Shown here in pieces: positions 8,888-17,192 of a stretch of DNA of 64,000 nucleotides. The number at the start of each line of letters is the position of its first letter. The first letter of the stretch is position 1. The translations under genes and the position numbers were made by a program. This DNA comes from JACVRX01 sp963831385 (GTDB lineage Bacteria > Actinomycetota > Actinomycetes > Jiangellales > Jiangellaceae): assembly GCA_963831385.1 (NCBI GenBank), contig CAWHPW010000022.1, positions 7,129 through 71,128 of the forward strand. Reading direction: 5' to 3'. The notes beneath the pieces are model-generated. The model was given only the letters and a program-made list of their open reading frames with translations. It was not told the DNA's origin and made no database searches.

Positions 8888-10117
8888 TCAGCCAGCAACC
8901 AGCCGACTGTGCCAGAGATAGGCAGAGGCGTCGGTCAGCGAGGCCACTTGGTCCACGACCACCCGTAGCCGTGCGCCATCATCTCCGGCCGTCGACCAGT
9001 CGGCTCGGAAGGAGGCGTCGAGGCTATCCGGGGCGTCAGCGGACAGAGCGTCGACCAGCTCGTGCAGCATGTCCCGCTGCCGGGCATAGAGCGGAGCCCG
9101 GTCCGACGCCGTCATCACATAGACAGCGGCCAGCCCCTTCAGCACGGCCACCTCGACCTGCGTCGCCCGCGGAACGACGAGGTCGGCGGCGTAGCGGGTC
9201 AACTGGCCACCGCCGTAGGCCGCGTGCGTCGCCGCTTGGGCGGCGGCGGCAAACCGGCCGATCAGCTGGCTGGTCATGTCCTTCAGCGCGGCGAGGGTAC
9301 GCCGGCCACCGTCGAACCCGCCGACCCAGAACGGCAGCGCTCGCAGCCGGTCGAGGGCGTCGAGCACCTCTTCCGACGATGTGTTGTCGTCGAGATACCA
9401 GTCACACGTCAGCTCCGCGACCCGCTCCCGCTCGGTTGTGTCAGCCACAACCGTGTCGGGCCCCAGGCGCTCGGCAACGATGGCGTCCTCGACGTCGTGG
9501 ACGCTGTAGGCGACGTCGTCGGCGAAGTCCATCACCTGGGCTTCCAAGCACCGCCGCTCCCCCGGTGCTCCGTCGCGCATCCACGAGAACACCGCAGCGT
9601 CGTCGAGGTAGACCCCGAACTTCGCCACTCCCGCGGCCCGCAGCCACGGGTACTTCGTCGCCGCGTCCAAGCTTGCGCGGGTGAGGTTGAGACCGGCGGG
9701 TCGGCCGTCGGGATGGGCCGCCTTCGCCTCGAGTCGAGTCAGCACCCGCAGCGTCTGCGCATTGCCCTCGAACCCGCCGATGTCAGCTGCGACCTCGTTC
9801 AGCGCTGTCTCACCGTTGTGGCCGAACGGCGGATGCCCGAGGTCATGTGCGAGGCAGGCGGTGTCGACGACGTCGGGGTCACAGCCGAGAGCCTTGCCCA
9901 GCTCGCGGCCGACCTGCGCGACCTCGAGGGAATGGGTCAGCCGGTTTCGGACGAAGTCGTCCGTGCTCGGCGCGACGACCTGCGTCTTGGCAGCGAGTCG
10001 ACGCAACGATGCGGAGTGGACTACTCGGGCGCGGTCACGTTCGAAGGCCGTCCGGTCCGACCGCTTCGGCGGCTCCGGGGCCCACCGGTCGCGGTCGCTG
10101 TCCTGGTAATCGCTCAA
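8888..10117 (-). CDS. dgt: Deoxyguanosinetriphosphate triphosphohydrolase-like protein
   Basis: HD-superfamily dNTPase that hydrolyses dNTPs to deoxynucleosides and triphosphate. The HD signature is visible (RLTHSLEVAQVGRELG and ACLAHDLGHPPFGHNGE), as is a later metal ligand in VMDFADDVAYSVHDVEDA. The start is uncertain: the frame is open far upstream through the ppdk C-terminus. A TTG at 10117 gives MSDYQDSDRDRWAPEPPKR, matching the usual N-terminus, and I use it. That leaves 11 bases after the ppdk stop. About 409 aa, normal length. The dnaG-dgt-ppdk-dusB order is common in actinobacteria. Confidence 0.93.
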   Translation of the reverse strand: MSDYQDSDRDRWAPEPPKRSDRTAFERDRARVVHSASLRRLAAKTQVVAPSTDDFVRNRLTHSLEVAQVGRELGKALGCDPDVVDTACLAHDLGHPPFGHNGETALNEVAADIGGFEGNAQTLRVLTRLEAKAAHPDGRPAGLNLTRASLDAATKYPWLRAAGVAKFGVYLDDAAVFSWMRDGAPGERRCLEAQVMDFADDVAYSVHDVEDAIVAERLGPDTVVADTTERERVAELTCDWYLDDNTSSEEVLDALDRLRALPFWVGGFDGGRRTLAALKDMTSQLIGRFAAAAQAATHAAYGGGQLTRYAADLVVPRATQVEVAVLKGLAAVYVMTASDRAPLYARQRDMLHELVDALSADAPDSLDASFRADWSTAGDDGARLRVVVDQVASLTDASAYLWHSRLVAG

Positions 10118-10128
10118 GTCGGCCGCAG

Positions 10129-12837
10129 TCAGCGGCTGTCGCTGCCCCCGGCCCGGCCCGCGTGGACAGAGGCACGCCCTGCCTCCAGGCGCGCGATCGG
10201 CACCCGGAACGGAGAGCACGACACGTAGTCCAGCCCGACCGCCTCGAAGAAGTGGATCGAGTCGGGGTCGCCCCCATGCTCGCCGCAGATTCCCAGCTTG
10301 AGGTCTGGTCGTGCCTTGCGACCCTGCTCGACCGCCATCGAGACCAGGCCACCGACACCGTCGATGTCGAGCGACTCGAACGGGCTGACCCCGAAAATGC
10401 CGTGCTCCAGGTACTCGGTGAAGAACGACGCCTCGACGTCGTCTCGGGAGAAGCCCCAGGTCGTCTGAGTCAGGTCGTTGGTTCCGAAAGAGAAGAAGTC
10501 GGCTGCCTCCGCGATTTGGCCCGCGGTGATGCACGCCCGCGGCAGCTCGATCATGGTGCCGATCAGGAACGACAGATCGACCCCTACGTCGGCTCCGACC
10601 TCCGCGACGGTCGCCGCGGCCATCTCCCGGATGGATTCCAGCTCCTGGACGGCCGCCACCAGCGGCACCATGATTTCCGGCTGCGGATCCAGCCCGCGCT
10701 TCAGCAGCGTCGCCGCCGCCTCGGCGATGGCCCTGACCTGCAGCGAGAACAAGCCCGGCACCACCAGTCCGAGCCGCACTCCGCGCATGCCGAGCATCGG
10801 GTTCTGCTCGTGTAGCCGCTGCACCTCAGCCAACAGTGCCGCAGCCTCCTTGTCCGCCTCGCCCGCGGCCTCGGCCACCGCGACCTGTACCGAGAGTTCG
10901 GTGTAGTCCGGCAGGAACTCGTGTAACGGCGGGTCCAGCAGCCGAATGGTGACCGGGTAGCCGTCCATCGCCTCGAGGATCTCGGTGAAGTCCTGTCGTT
11001 GCGGAGGCAGCAGCTCATCGAGGGCGGCGGATCGCTCATCGTCGGTCTGCGCCAAGATGACCCGCTCGACGATCTTCCTCCGGTCCCCCAGGAACATGTG
11101 CTCGGTGCGGCACAGGCCAATTCCCGCCGCGCCGAGGATGCGGGCTCGCTTGGCGTCCTCGGGAGTGTCCGCGTTGGCCCGGACGCCCAGCCGTCGTCGC
11201 TCGTCGGCGTGGGTCATCAGCCGTTGGACGGCACCGACAACCTCGCCGTCGACTGTGGAAAGGCCTTCTGGTTCGTCGCCTTGCAAAGCCCCGACGACTG
11301 CGCTCGGTACGACCGGCACCTCGCCGAGAAAGACCTCGCCGGTCCCGCCGTCGATGGAGATGACGTCGCCCTCGCTGACCCGCACGCCGTCGTCGGTCGT
11401 GAACTCACGCGCGGCGTGGTCGACTCGCAGCGCCTCTGCGCCCACGACGCAGGTGCGGCCCATGCCGCGGGCCACCACGGCAGCATGACTGGTCTTGCCA
11501 CCGCGCGAGGTCAAGATGCCCTTGGCAGCGACCATTCCGCGCAGGTCATCGGGATTGGTCTCCCGGCGTACCAGGATGACGGTCTCGCCTCGGTCGGCCC
11601 AATCGGCCGCCCGCTGTGAGTCGAAGATGGCCTTGCCGACGGCGGCGCCGGGGCTCGCGGCCATGCCCTTGCCGATCCGCTCGCGCGGAGCCTGCGGGTC
11701 GAACTGCGGGAACAGCAACATGGCGAGCTGGTCGCCCGTCACGCGCGACAGTGCTTCGTCCTCGTCGATGAGCCCCTCGTCGACGAGTTGGCCGGCAATG
11801 CGGAACGCTGCTGCCGCGGTGCGCTTCCCCACCCGGGTCTGCAGCATCCACAGCTTGCCGCGCTCGATCGTGAACTCGATGTCGCACAAGTCCTGGTAGT
11901 GCCGCTCCAGCGTCGACATGATCTCCAGGAGCTGGTCGTAGGACGCCTTGTCCAACTGCTCGAGCTCGGCGAGTGACAACGTGTTCCGGATTCCCGCGAC
12001 GACGTCCTCGCCCTGGGCGTTGGCCAGGTAGTCGCCGTACACACCCTGCTGCCCGGTCGCCGGGTCCCGGGTGAAGGCGACGCCGGTGCCGGAGTCGGGC
12101 CCCAGGTTGCCGAACACCATGGCAACGATGTTGACCGCCGTGCCGAGATCCTCCGGAATGCGCTCCTGCCGACGGTAGAGGCGGGCGCGGTCGGTGTTCC
12201 ACGAGTCGAAAACTGCTCGGACGGCGAGGTCGAGCTGCTCTCGCGGGTTCTGCGGGAAGTCCCGGCCGGAGTCGTCCCGCACGACATGCTTGAACTCGTC
12301 CACGAGCTTCCGCAGGTCGTCGACGTCGAGATCGACGTCGGATTCCACTCCCTTGGCCTGCTTCGCCTGGTCGAGTCGCTCCTCGAACCGGTCGCCGTCG
12401 ATGCCCAATACGGTCTTGCCGAACATCTGCAGGAGCCGTCGATACGAGTCCCAGGCGAACCGGTCATCGCCGGCATTGGCGGCAAGCCCGTCGACCGACT
12501 CGTCGGTGAGCCCGACGTTGAGGACCGTGTCCATCATTCCCGGCATGGAGAACTTCGCACCGCTTCGAACCGAGACCAGCAACGGGTCCTGGGGATCTCC
12601 CAGTTGCTTTCCCATGCTTTCTTGCAGAGCCGTTAGATGACTGTCGACCTCGCCGGCGAGGCTTTCGGGCTCGCTTCCCGTCGCCAGGTAGTGCCGGCAC
12701 GCCTCGGTGGTGATCGTGAACCCGGGTGGGACCGGCAGCCCTAGGTTCGTCATCTCGGCGAGGTTTGCTCCCTTGCCACCCAGCAGGTCCTTCTGGTCTT
12801 TGCTGCCCTGCGAGAAGTTGAAGACGTACTGCGGCAC
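10129..12837 (-). CDS. ppdK: Pyruvate, phosphate dikinase
   Basis: Interconverts ATP, pyruvate and phosphate with AMP, phosphoenolpyruvate and pyrophosphate. 902 aa, full length. The N-terminal ATP-grasp domain begins GGKGANLAEMTNLGLPVP. The phosphohistidine domain carries TSRGGKTSHAAVVARGMG with the swinging His in SHAA. The C-terminal TIM-barrel has GTNDLTQTTWGFSRDD and the catalytic Cys in GICGEHGGDP. GTG start at 12837. It is followed closely by dgt. In actinobacteria it usually works in gluconeogenic or anaplerotic flux at the PEP-pyruvate node. Cytosolic. Confidence 0.97.
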   Translation of the reverse strand: MPQYVFNFSQGSKDQKDLLGGKGANLAEMTNLGLPVPPGFTITTEACRHYLATGSEPESLAGEVDSHLTALQESMGKQLGDPQDPLLVSVRSGAKFSMPGMMDTVLNVGLTDESVDGLAANAGDDRFAWDSYRRLLQMFGKTVLGIDGDRFEERLDQAKQAKGVESDVDLDVDDLRKLVDEFKHVVRDDSGRDFPQNPREQLDLAVRAVFDSWNTDRARLYRRQERIPEDLGTAVNIVAMVFGNLGPDSGTGVAFTRDPATGQQGVYGDYLANAQGEDVVAGIRNTLSLAELEQLDKASYDQLLEIMSTLERHYQDLCDIEFTIERGKLWMLQTRVGKRTAAAAFRIAGQLVDEGLIDEDEALSRVTGDQLAMLLFPQFDPQAPRERIGKGMAASPGAAVGKAIFDSQRAADWADRGETVILVRRETNPDDLRGMVAAKGILTSRGGKTSHAAVVARGMGRTCVVGAEALRVDHAAREFTTDDGVRVSEGDVISIDGGTGEVFLGEVPVVPSAVVGALQGDEPEGLSTVDGEVVGAVQRLMTHADERRRLGVRANADTPEDAKRARILGAAGIGLCRTEHMFLGDRRKIVERVILAQTDDERSAALDELLPPQRQDFTEILEAMDGYPVTIRLLDPPLHEFLPDYTELSVQVAVAEAAGEADKEAAALLAEVQRLHEQNPMLGMRGVRLGLVVPGLFSLQVRAIAEAAATLLKRGLDPQPEIMVPLVAAVQELESIREMAAATVAEVGADVGVDLSFLIGTMIELPRACITAGQIAEAADFFSFGTNDLTQTTWGFSRDDVEASFFTEYLEHGIFGVSPFESLDIDGVGGLVSMAVEQGRKARPDLKLGICGEHGGDPDSIHFFEAVGLDYVSCSPFRVPIARLEAGRASVHAGRAGGSDSR

Positions 12838-12924
12838 CGGTCGGCCCTCCGAATTGTGATCTGGCCGGAGCCTAGCCTGCCGCTCACCCGAGCCCGTAAG
12901 TTCCTCGGCTGCCAGCCGTGACCG

Positions 12925-14070
12925 TCAGCCGCCGGAGATGCCAAGCTCGGCGTCGGCCAGATCACTGGTGGCACCGATCGGGTCGTCGAGCCACCCCTGC
13001 GGAAGTGACACGGTTCGCGGGCTCCCTTGCCGTCCGCGCGGGACACCGATCTCCGTGACCGGAAACGGCTGTCCCGGGTCGAGACGCCCGAGCAGGGTGT
13101 CAAGCTCGGCCAATGTCGAGACCATGCCGAGCGGCGCCCGGACCTCCGATCCGACCGCGAAGCCCTTGAGGTACCACGCCATGTGCTTGCGCATGTCACG
13201 CAGCCCGCGGTCCTCGCCCAGCAAGTCAGCGAGCAGTTCCGCATGCCGGCGGATCATGGCGGCGACCTCGCCCAGCGCAGGCAGCGGCGGCGCAGGAAGG
13301 CCCGCAAACGCAGCCGCAAGATCGCGGAACAGCCACGGCCGGCCGAGGCAGCCTCGGCCGACGACGACACCGTCCGCTCCGGTGCGCTCCATCAAGTGCA
13401 GGGCATCGGTGGCCTCCCAGATGTCGCCGTTGCCGAGGACGGGAATGTCGACGTGCTGCCGAAGCCGGGCGATCGATCCCCAGTCCGCGGCGCCTGAGTA
13501 GTGCTGCGCCGCTGTCCTTCCGTGCAGGGCGATCGCCGCGCAGCCGGCGTCCTGGGCGATCCGGCCGGCGTCGAGGTAGGTCAGGTTCTGCTCGTCGATT
13601 CCCTTGCGGGTCTTCATCGTGACGGGGATGCCGGATGGGGTAGCTGCGGCCACTGCTGCTCGCAGGATGCGATCCAGGAGCCCGCGCTTGTACGGCAACG
13701 CCGCGCCACCGCCGCGACGGGTCACCTTCGGCACCGGGCAGCCGAAGTTCAGGTCGACATGCGCGACGCCGTGTTCGGCGACGAGAATCCGCACCGCCTC
13801 ACCCACAAAGTGCGGATCGACGCCGTACAGCTGAACCGACCGAACTCGCTCGGTCGAGTCGAATACGAGCATGGCCAAGGTCTTCTCGTCGCGCTCGACC
13901 ACGCCGCGTGAAGTGATCATTTCGCTGACGTACAGCCCGGCACCCTGCTCGGCGCACAGCCGGCGGAATGCCGCGTTGGTGATTCCGGCCATTGGTGCCA
14001 GCACCACAGGCGGGGACACGTCGATAGGGCCGAGCCGTAGCGGTCGGGTCAACGTCGTCGGCACGGACAT
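12925..14070 (-). CDS. dusB: tRNA-dihydrouridine synthase
   Basis: FMN enzyme reducing specific uridines in the tRNA D-loop. The N-terminal TIM barrel starts at PPVVLAPMAGITNAAFR. The catalytic Cys sits in NFGCPVPKVTRRGGGAAL. FMN/tRNA contacts lie in VTMKTRKGID, LHGRTAAQHYSGAADW and VLGNGDIWEA. The C-terminal helical domain is complete. 381 aa from ATG 14070. It is 87 bases upstream of ppdk on the same strand. Confidence 0.96.
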   Translation of the reverse strand: MSVPTTLTRPLRLGPIDVSPPVVLAPMAGITNAAFRRLCAEQGAGLYVSEMITSRGVVERDEKTLAMLVFDSTERVRSVQLYGVDPHFVGEAVRILVAEHGVAHVDLNFGCPVPKVTRRGGGAALPYKRGLLDRILRAAVAAATPSGIPVTMKTRKGIDEQNLTYLDAGRIAQDAGCAAIALHGRTAAQHYSGAADWGSIARLRQHVDIPVLGNGDIWEATDALHLMERTGADGVVVGRGCLGRPWLFRDLAAAFAGLPAPPLPALGEVAAMIRRHAELLADLLGEDRGLRDMRKHMAWYLKGFAVGSEVRAPLGMVSTLAELDTLLGRLDPGQPFPVTEIGVPRGRQGSPRTVSLPQGWLDDPIGATSDLADAELGISGG

Positions 14071-14179
14071 CCAGCCATTGTCGCGTTCCGCGGCGCCCAG
14101 CCCGACGTGCCGGACCCTTGATCGCTGTTCCGTCGAGTTCGATGCTGACTGCGTCGGCCTGAGTCGACCCGAAACGATC

Positions 14180-14461
14180 TCAGCGGACGATGCGCGCGAT
14201 CAGTCCTCCGATCGCGAGATACACCAGGAGGCCGATCCCCCAATTGACCACGACCTCACGCTCAGCGGTGTCCTGCGGGAACATGCCCTGGAACGGTGTC
14301 GTGAGGAAGTCGCCGACCGTGACGATGGCGCCGACGATCATGTTGTCCTGGTTGGCGCCGGTCAACACGAGCACCATCGCCAGCGCGATGAAGGCGGCGA
14401 TGACACCGGTGATCACGAGCACGACCGTCGCGGCGGAATAGCGGGTCGCTGTGCGGACCAT
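14180..14461 (-). CDS. Small two-helix membrane protein (93 aa)
   Basis: ATG at 14461. One hydrophobic helix covers residues about 8-33 (TVVLVITGVIAAFIALAMVL) and a second lies near the C-terminus (GIGLLVYLAIGGLIARIV). Between them is a short loop with QDNMIVGAIV and FLTTPFQGMF. No family name comes to mind, but the composition and codon use are those of a real gene. It sits between glyS and dusB on the same strand, behind a hairpin at 14485-14506. Confidence 0.7.
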   Translation of the reverse strand: MVRTATRYSAATVVLVITGVIAAFIALAMVLVLTGANQDNMIVGAIVTVGDFLTTPFQGMFPQDTAEREVVVNWGIGLLVYLAIGGLIARIVR

Positions 14462-14484
14462 GGTCCGTCGTCCTCTCAGGGGAG

Positions 14485-14506
14485 GTCACGGCGCTCCAGC
14501 CGTGAC
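14485..14506 (-). terminator. Stem-loop downstream of glyS
   Basis: GTCACGGC, a 6-base loop, then GCCGTGAC form a perfect 8-bp stem about 50 bases past the glyS stop and ahead of the small membrane-protein gene. There is no T-run, as is common for actinobacterial terminators. It could also be a leader structure of the downstream gene. Confidence 0.4.
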
Positions 14507-14556
14507 TGTGACCACCTCTTGCCCATCGCAGCGCATCGGCGAAACGCAGAATCTGG

Positions 14557-15942
14557 TCAGCAGCCAGGCAGACGCTCGCTGAGATAGGTCACGACCCCGT
14601 CGAGACCGACCCGGTCCTGGCGCATCGAGTCGCGCTCGCGGACCGTCACGGCATCGTCGGTCAACGTGTCGAAGTCGACGGTGATGCAGAACGGTGTTCC
14701 GACTTCGTCCTGGCGCCGATACCGACGGCCGATCGCGCCGGCGTCGTCGAACTCGACGTTCCACCGGGAGCGCAACGTCGCTGACAGGTCACGCGCCTTC
14801 GGCGAGAGGTCGGCGTGGCGCGAGAGCGGCAGCACCGCGACCTTCACCGGCGCAAGCCGGGCGTCGAACCGGAGCACGGTCCGTTTGTCCACCCCGCCCT
14901 TGGTGTTCGGCGCCTCGTCCATGTCGTAGGCGTCGAGGAGGAATGCCAATACCGACCGGGTGAGGCCGGCCGCCGGCTCGATGACGTACGGCGTCCAGCG
15001 CTCGCCTTTCTCCTGGTCGAAGTACGACAGGTCGACACCGGTGTGCTTGCTGTGTGTCGTCAGGTCGAAGTCGGTGCGGTTGGCGATGCCTTCGAGCTCG
15101 GCGAACTCGGTGCCGCCGAACCGGAATCGGTACTCGAGGTCGACCGTGCGCTTGGAGTAGTGCGAGAGCTTCTCTTTGGGGTGCTCGTACTGCCGTAGGT
15201 TCTCGGGCTTGATGCCCAGACCGACGTACCAGTTGAAGCGTTCGTTCAGCCAGTACTCGTGCCACTCCTCGTCGGTGCCGGGCTCGACGAAGTACTCCAT
15301 TTCCATCATCTCGAACTCACGGGTGCGGAAGATGAAGTTGCCGGGCGTGATCTCGTTGCGGAAACCCTTGCCCACCTGGGCAATGCCGAACGGCGGCTTG
15401 CGCCGAGACGAGTTCATGACCGACAGGAAGTTCGTGAAGATCCCCTGGGCTGTCTCCGGGCGGAGATAGTGCAGCCCCTCGTCTGACTCGACCGGGCCGA
15501 GGTAGGTCTTGAGCAGGCCGTTGAACATCCTGGGTTCGGTGAACTTGCCCTTGACGCCGCAGTCCGGGCAGTTGATGTCGGCGAGACCGTTCTTCGGCAG
15601 CTGCCCGTGCTTGGCTTCGTACGCCTCCTCGAGCTGGTCGGCCCGAAACCGGTGATGGCAGTTGTGGCATTCGGTCAGCGGGTCGACGAAGGCGTCGACG
15701 TGCCCAGAGGCGACCCACACCTCCCGCGGCAGGATGACCGCTGAGTCGATGCCGACGACGTCCTCGCGTGTCTGCACCGTCGAGCGCCACCACTCGCGGC
15801 GGATGTTCTCCTTGAGCTCGACGCCCAGCGGCCCGTAGTCCCAGGCTGACCTGGTGCCGCCGTAGATCTCGCCGGTCGGGTAGACGAACCCACGGCGCTT
15901 GGCGAGGGAGACGATGGAATCGATGCTGTGGTTGGCGGCCAC
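14557..15942 (-). CDS. glyS: Glycyl-tRNA synthetase (single-chain, dimeric class II)
   Basis: Charges tRNA-Gly. 461 aa from GTG 15942, normal for the alpha2-type enzyme. The N-terminus has RRGFVYPTGEIYGGTRSAWD. The zinc-binding insertion shows CHNC and CPDC pairs. Class II motif 2 is in FRNEITPGNFIFRTREFEMME. The C-terminal anticodon-binding domain contains APVKVAVLPLSRH and the VGTPFCITVDF segment. Transcribed away from the ArsR gene. The upstream gap is shared with the arsR promoter. Confidence 0.97.
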   Translation of the reverse strand: MAANHSIDSIVSLAKRRGFVYPTGEIYGGTRSAWDYGPLGVELKENIRREWWRSTVQTREDVVGIDSAVILPREVWVASGHVDAFVDPLTECHNCHHRFRADQLEEAYEAKHGQLPKNGLADINCPDCGVKGKFTEPRMFNGLLKTYLGPVESDEGLHYLRPETAQGIFTNFLSVMNSSRRKPPFGIAQVGKGFRNEITPGNFIFRTREFEMMEMEYFVEPGTDEEWHEYWLNERFNWYVGLGIKPENLRQYEHPKEKLSHYSKRTVDLEYRFRFGGTEFAELEGIANRTDFDLTTHSKHTGVDLSYFDQEKGERWTPYVIEPAAGLTRSVLAFLLDAYDMDEAPNTKGGVDKRTVLRFDARLAPVKVAVLPLSRHADLSPKARDLSATLRSRWNVEFDDAGAIGRRYRRQDEVGTPFCITVDFDTLTDDAVTVRERDSMRQDRVGLDGVVTYLSERLPGC

Positions 15943-16018
15943 GAGGTGGTCACTCCATCCGGCTGGCGGTCGGCGAGGCTGAGCAGGCGAACAGGGTATC
16001 GGGTGTCCGGATCGAGGC

Positions 16019-16047
16019 TTGACGCCGTATTATGTAAGCGATAGCTT
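16019..16047 (+). promoter_or_regulatory. Putative promoter of the ArsR operon (leaderless)
   Basis: TTGACG at 16019-16024 is spaced 17 bases from TAGCTT at 16042-16047, matching -35 and TANNNT -10 elements. The predicted transcription start falls within a few bases of the ATG at 16057. No ribosome-binding site lies ahead of that ATG, which fits a leaderless mRNA. Confidence 0.5.
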
Positions 16048-16065
16048 ACGTAAGCCATGACTTAC
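16034..16065. promoter_or_regulatory. ArsR-type operator overlapping the -10 and start codon
   Basis: GTAAGC-GATA-GCTTAC (16034-16049) is a perfect palindrome. Two more half-sites follow: GTAAG at 16050-16054 and CTTAC at 16061-16065. The array of alternating half-sites covers the putative -10 and runs across the ATG at 16057. This placement is expected for autorepression by the ArsR protein encoded immediately downstream. Confidence 0.65.
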
Positions 16066-16374
16066 GAGGAAGCTCTCAGCGCCATCGACGATCCGACCCG
16101 CCGGCTGCTGCTGGAGCGGCTGACGGCTGGCCCTCGATCGGCAGGTGAGCTGGCCGAGGGGCTACCGATGAGCCGGCCGGCCGTGTCCCAGCACCTCCGC
16201 GTGCTGAGAGAAGCCCGATTGGTCAACGAACAGCGTGAGGGCACCAAGCGGGTCTACCGCCTCGACCCCCGAGGTCTGTCCCAGCTTCGCACGTACTTCG
16301 ACGGCTTCTGGCAACGCGCCATGGCCGACTTCAAGGACTCGGCCGACCACGACTCTCAAGGAGAACGGAAATGA
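16057..16374 (+). CDS. ArsR/SmtB-family winged-helix repressor (SdpR type)
   Basis: 105 aa. The winged helix runs from ALSAIDDPTRRLLLERL through the recognition helix MSRPAVSQHLRVLREA and wing VNEQREGTKRVYRLD. There are no metal-binding Cys motifs such as ELCVCDL. The LSQLRTYFDGFWQRAMADFK tail is typical of the metal-independent group that regulates AHSA1/SRPBCC genes. The stop overlaps the next start in an ATGA, so the two are translationally coupled. An operator lies over its own start. It probably represses this two-gene operon. Confidence 0.93.
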   Translation: MTYEEALSAIDDPTRRLLLERLTAGPRSAGELAEGLPMSRPAVSQHLRVLREARLVNEQREGTKRVYRLDPRGLSQLRTYFDGFWQRAMADFKDSADHDSQGERK

Positions 16375-17126
16375 ATACTCAGACGACGATGCCGCCCGTG
16401 CGCAAGACGGTGACCGTCAAGCAGCCGCTGGACCGGGCCTTTGCCCTGTTCACCGGCCGGATCGCCGACTGGTGGCCCAGCGCAGGCGTCACCGGCGGTG
16501 ATCCCGTCGCGCGGCCGGGGACTGTGGTGCTCGAGCCGCGGCCGCACGGCAAGATCTATCGGCGCCACGACGACGGCTCGATCGAGTTCTGGGGCGACGT
16601 GCAGGTTTGGGAACCGCCCCATCGGCTGGTTCTGGTGTGGCAGCCCGCCGGTGGAATGTCCGCCCCGACCGAGGTCGAAGTCCTGTTCACACCGGCGGAC
16701 GACGGCACCCGGGTCGAGCTCGAGCACCGCGGATGGGACCGGCTCGGCGACCACGCGACGACAGCCCGCACCGAGTACGACACCCACTGGGATGACGTAC
16801 TCCGGACCTACGCCGCCGCCGGGCACGAGAACGGCTCGGCCATCGCCTCATTGATCCTCGGCATCACCAGCGTGGTGGTGCCGTTCCTCGGGTTCCTCGC
16901 TGCTCCGTTCGCGATCATCTTCGGCATTGCCGGCCGCCGGCGCGCCCGTGAGGGAGCCCGTCAGGGCGGACTCGCGACGGCTGGGCTGACCCTCGGCGCA
17001 ATCGGCTTCGTCCTTTGGGGCGTGCTGATCGTCGGAGGTGCCCTCGTCTTCGTGCAGTCCTATTCCGACGGCCAGGACGAACAGGTGCCGGTCGAGCCCG
17101 TTCCCACCGGTCAGATCGGCGAATGA
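16371..17126 (+). CDS. AHSA1/SRPBCC domain fused to a DUF4190-like membrane domain
   Basis: 251 aa with AAGGAGAACGGAA ahead of the ATG. Residues 1 to about 145 form an AHSA1-type lipid/ligand-binding fold (VRKTVTVKQPLDRAFALF, IEFWGDVQVWEPPHRLVLVW, TRVELEHRGWDRLG). From about residue 152 comes a DUF4190-like module with two transmembrane helices (SAIASLILGITSVVVPFLGF and GLTLGAIGFVLWGVLIVGG) around a basic RRRAREGARQGG loop. The AHSA1 partners of ArsR genes are normally soluble, so this puts the binding domain at the membrane. No stop or frameshift is visible at the junction. The ligand is unknown. Confidence 0.85.
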   Translation: MNTQTTMPPVRKTVTVKQPLDRAFALFTGRIADWWPSAGVTGGDPVARPGTVVLEPRPHGKIYRRHDDGSIEFWGDVQVWEPPHRLVLVWQPAGGMSAPTEVEVLFTPADDGTRVELEHRGWDRLGDHATTARTEYDTHWDDVLRTYAAAGHENGSAIASLILGITSVVVPFLGFLAAPFAIIFGIAGRRRAREGARQGGLATAGLTLGAIGFVLWGVLIVGGALVFVQSYSDGQDEQVPVEPVPTGQIGE

Positions 17127-17148
17127 CCGCCGTCCCCGATCCGCCTGG

Positions 17149-17192
17149 TGATCATGCCGGTGGTCCGACGGTCGCAATAGTCGGCATGATCA
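17149..17192. terminator. Bidirectional terminator-like inverted repeat
   Basis: TGATCATGCCG (17149-17159) and CGGCATGATCA (17182-17192) form a perfect 11-bp stem with a 22-base loop. It lies between the convergent AHSA1-fusion and YibE/F genes and overlaps the YibE/F stop. It could serve both. Confidence 0.55.

Noticed and set aside
10118..10534. N-terminal extension of dgt through the ppdk C-terminus
   Set aside because: The frame is open only because of GC bias; the conserved dgt start begins at about 10117.
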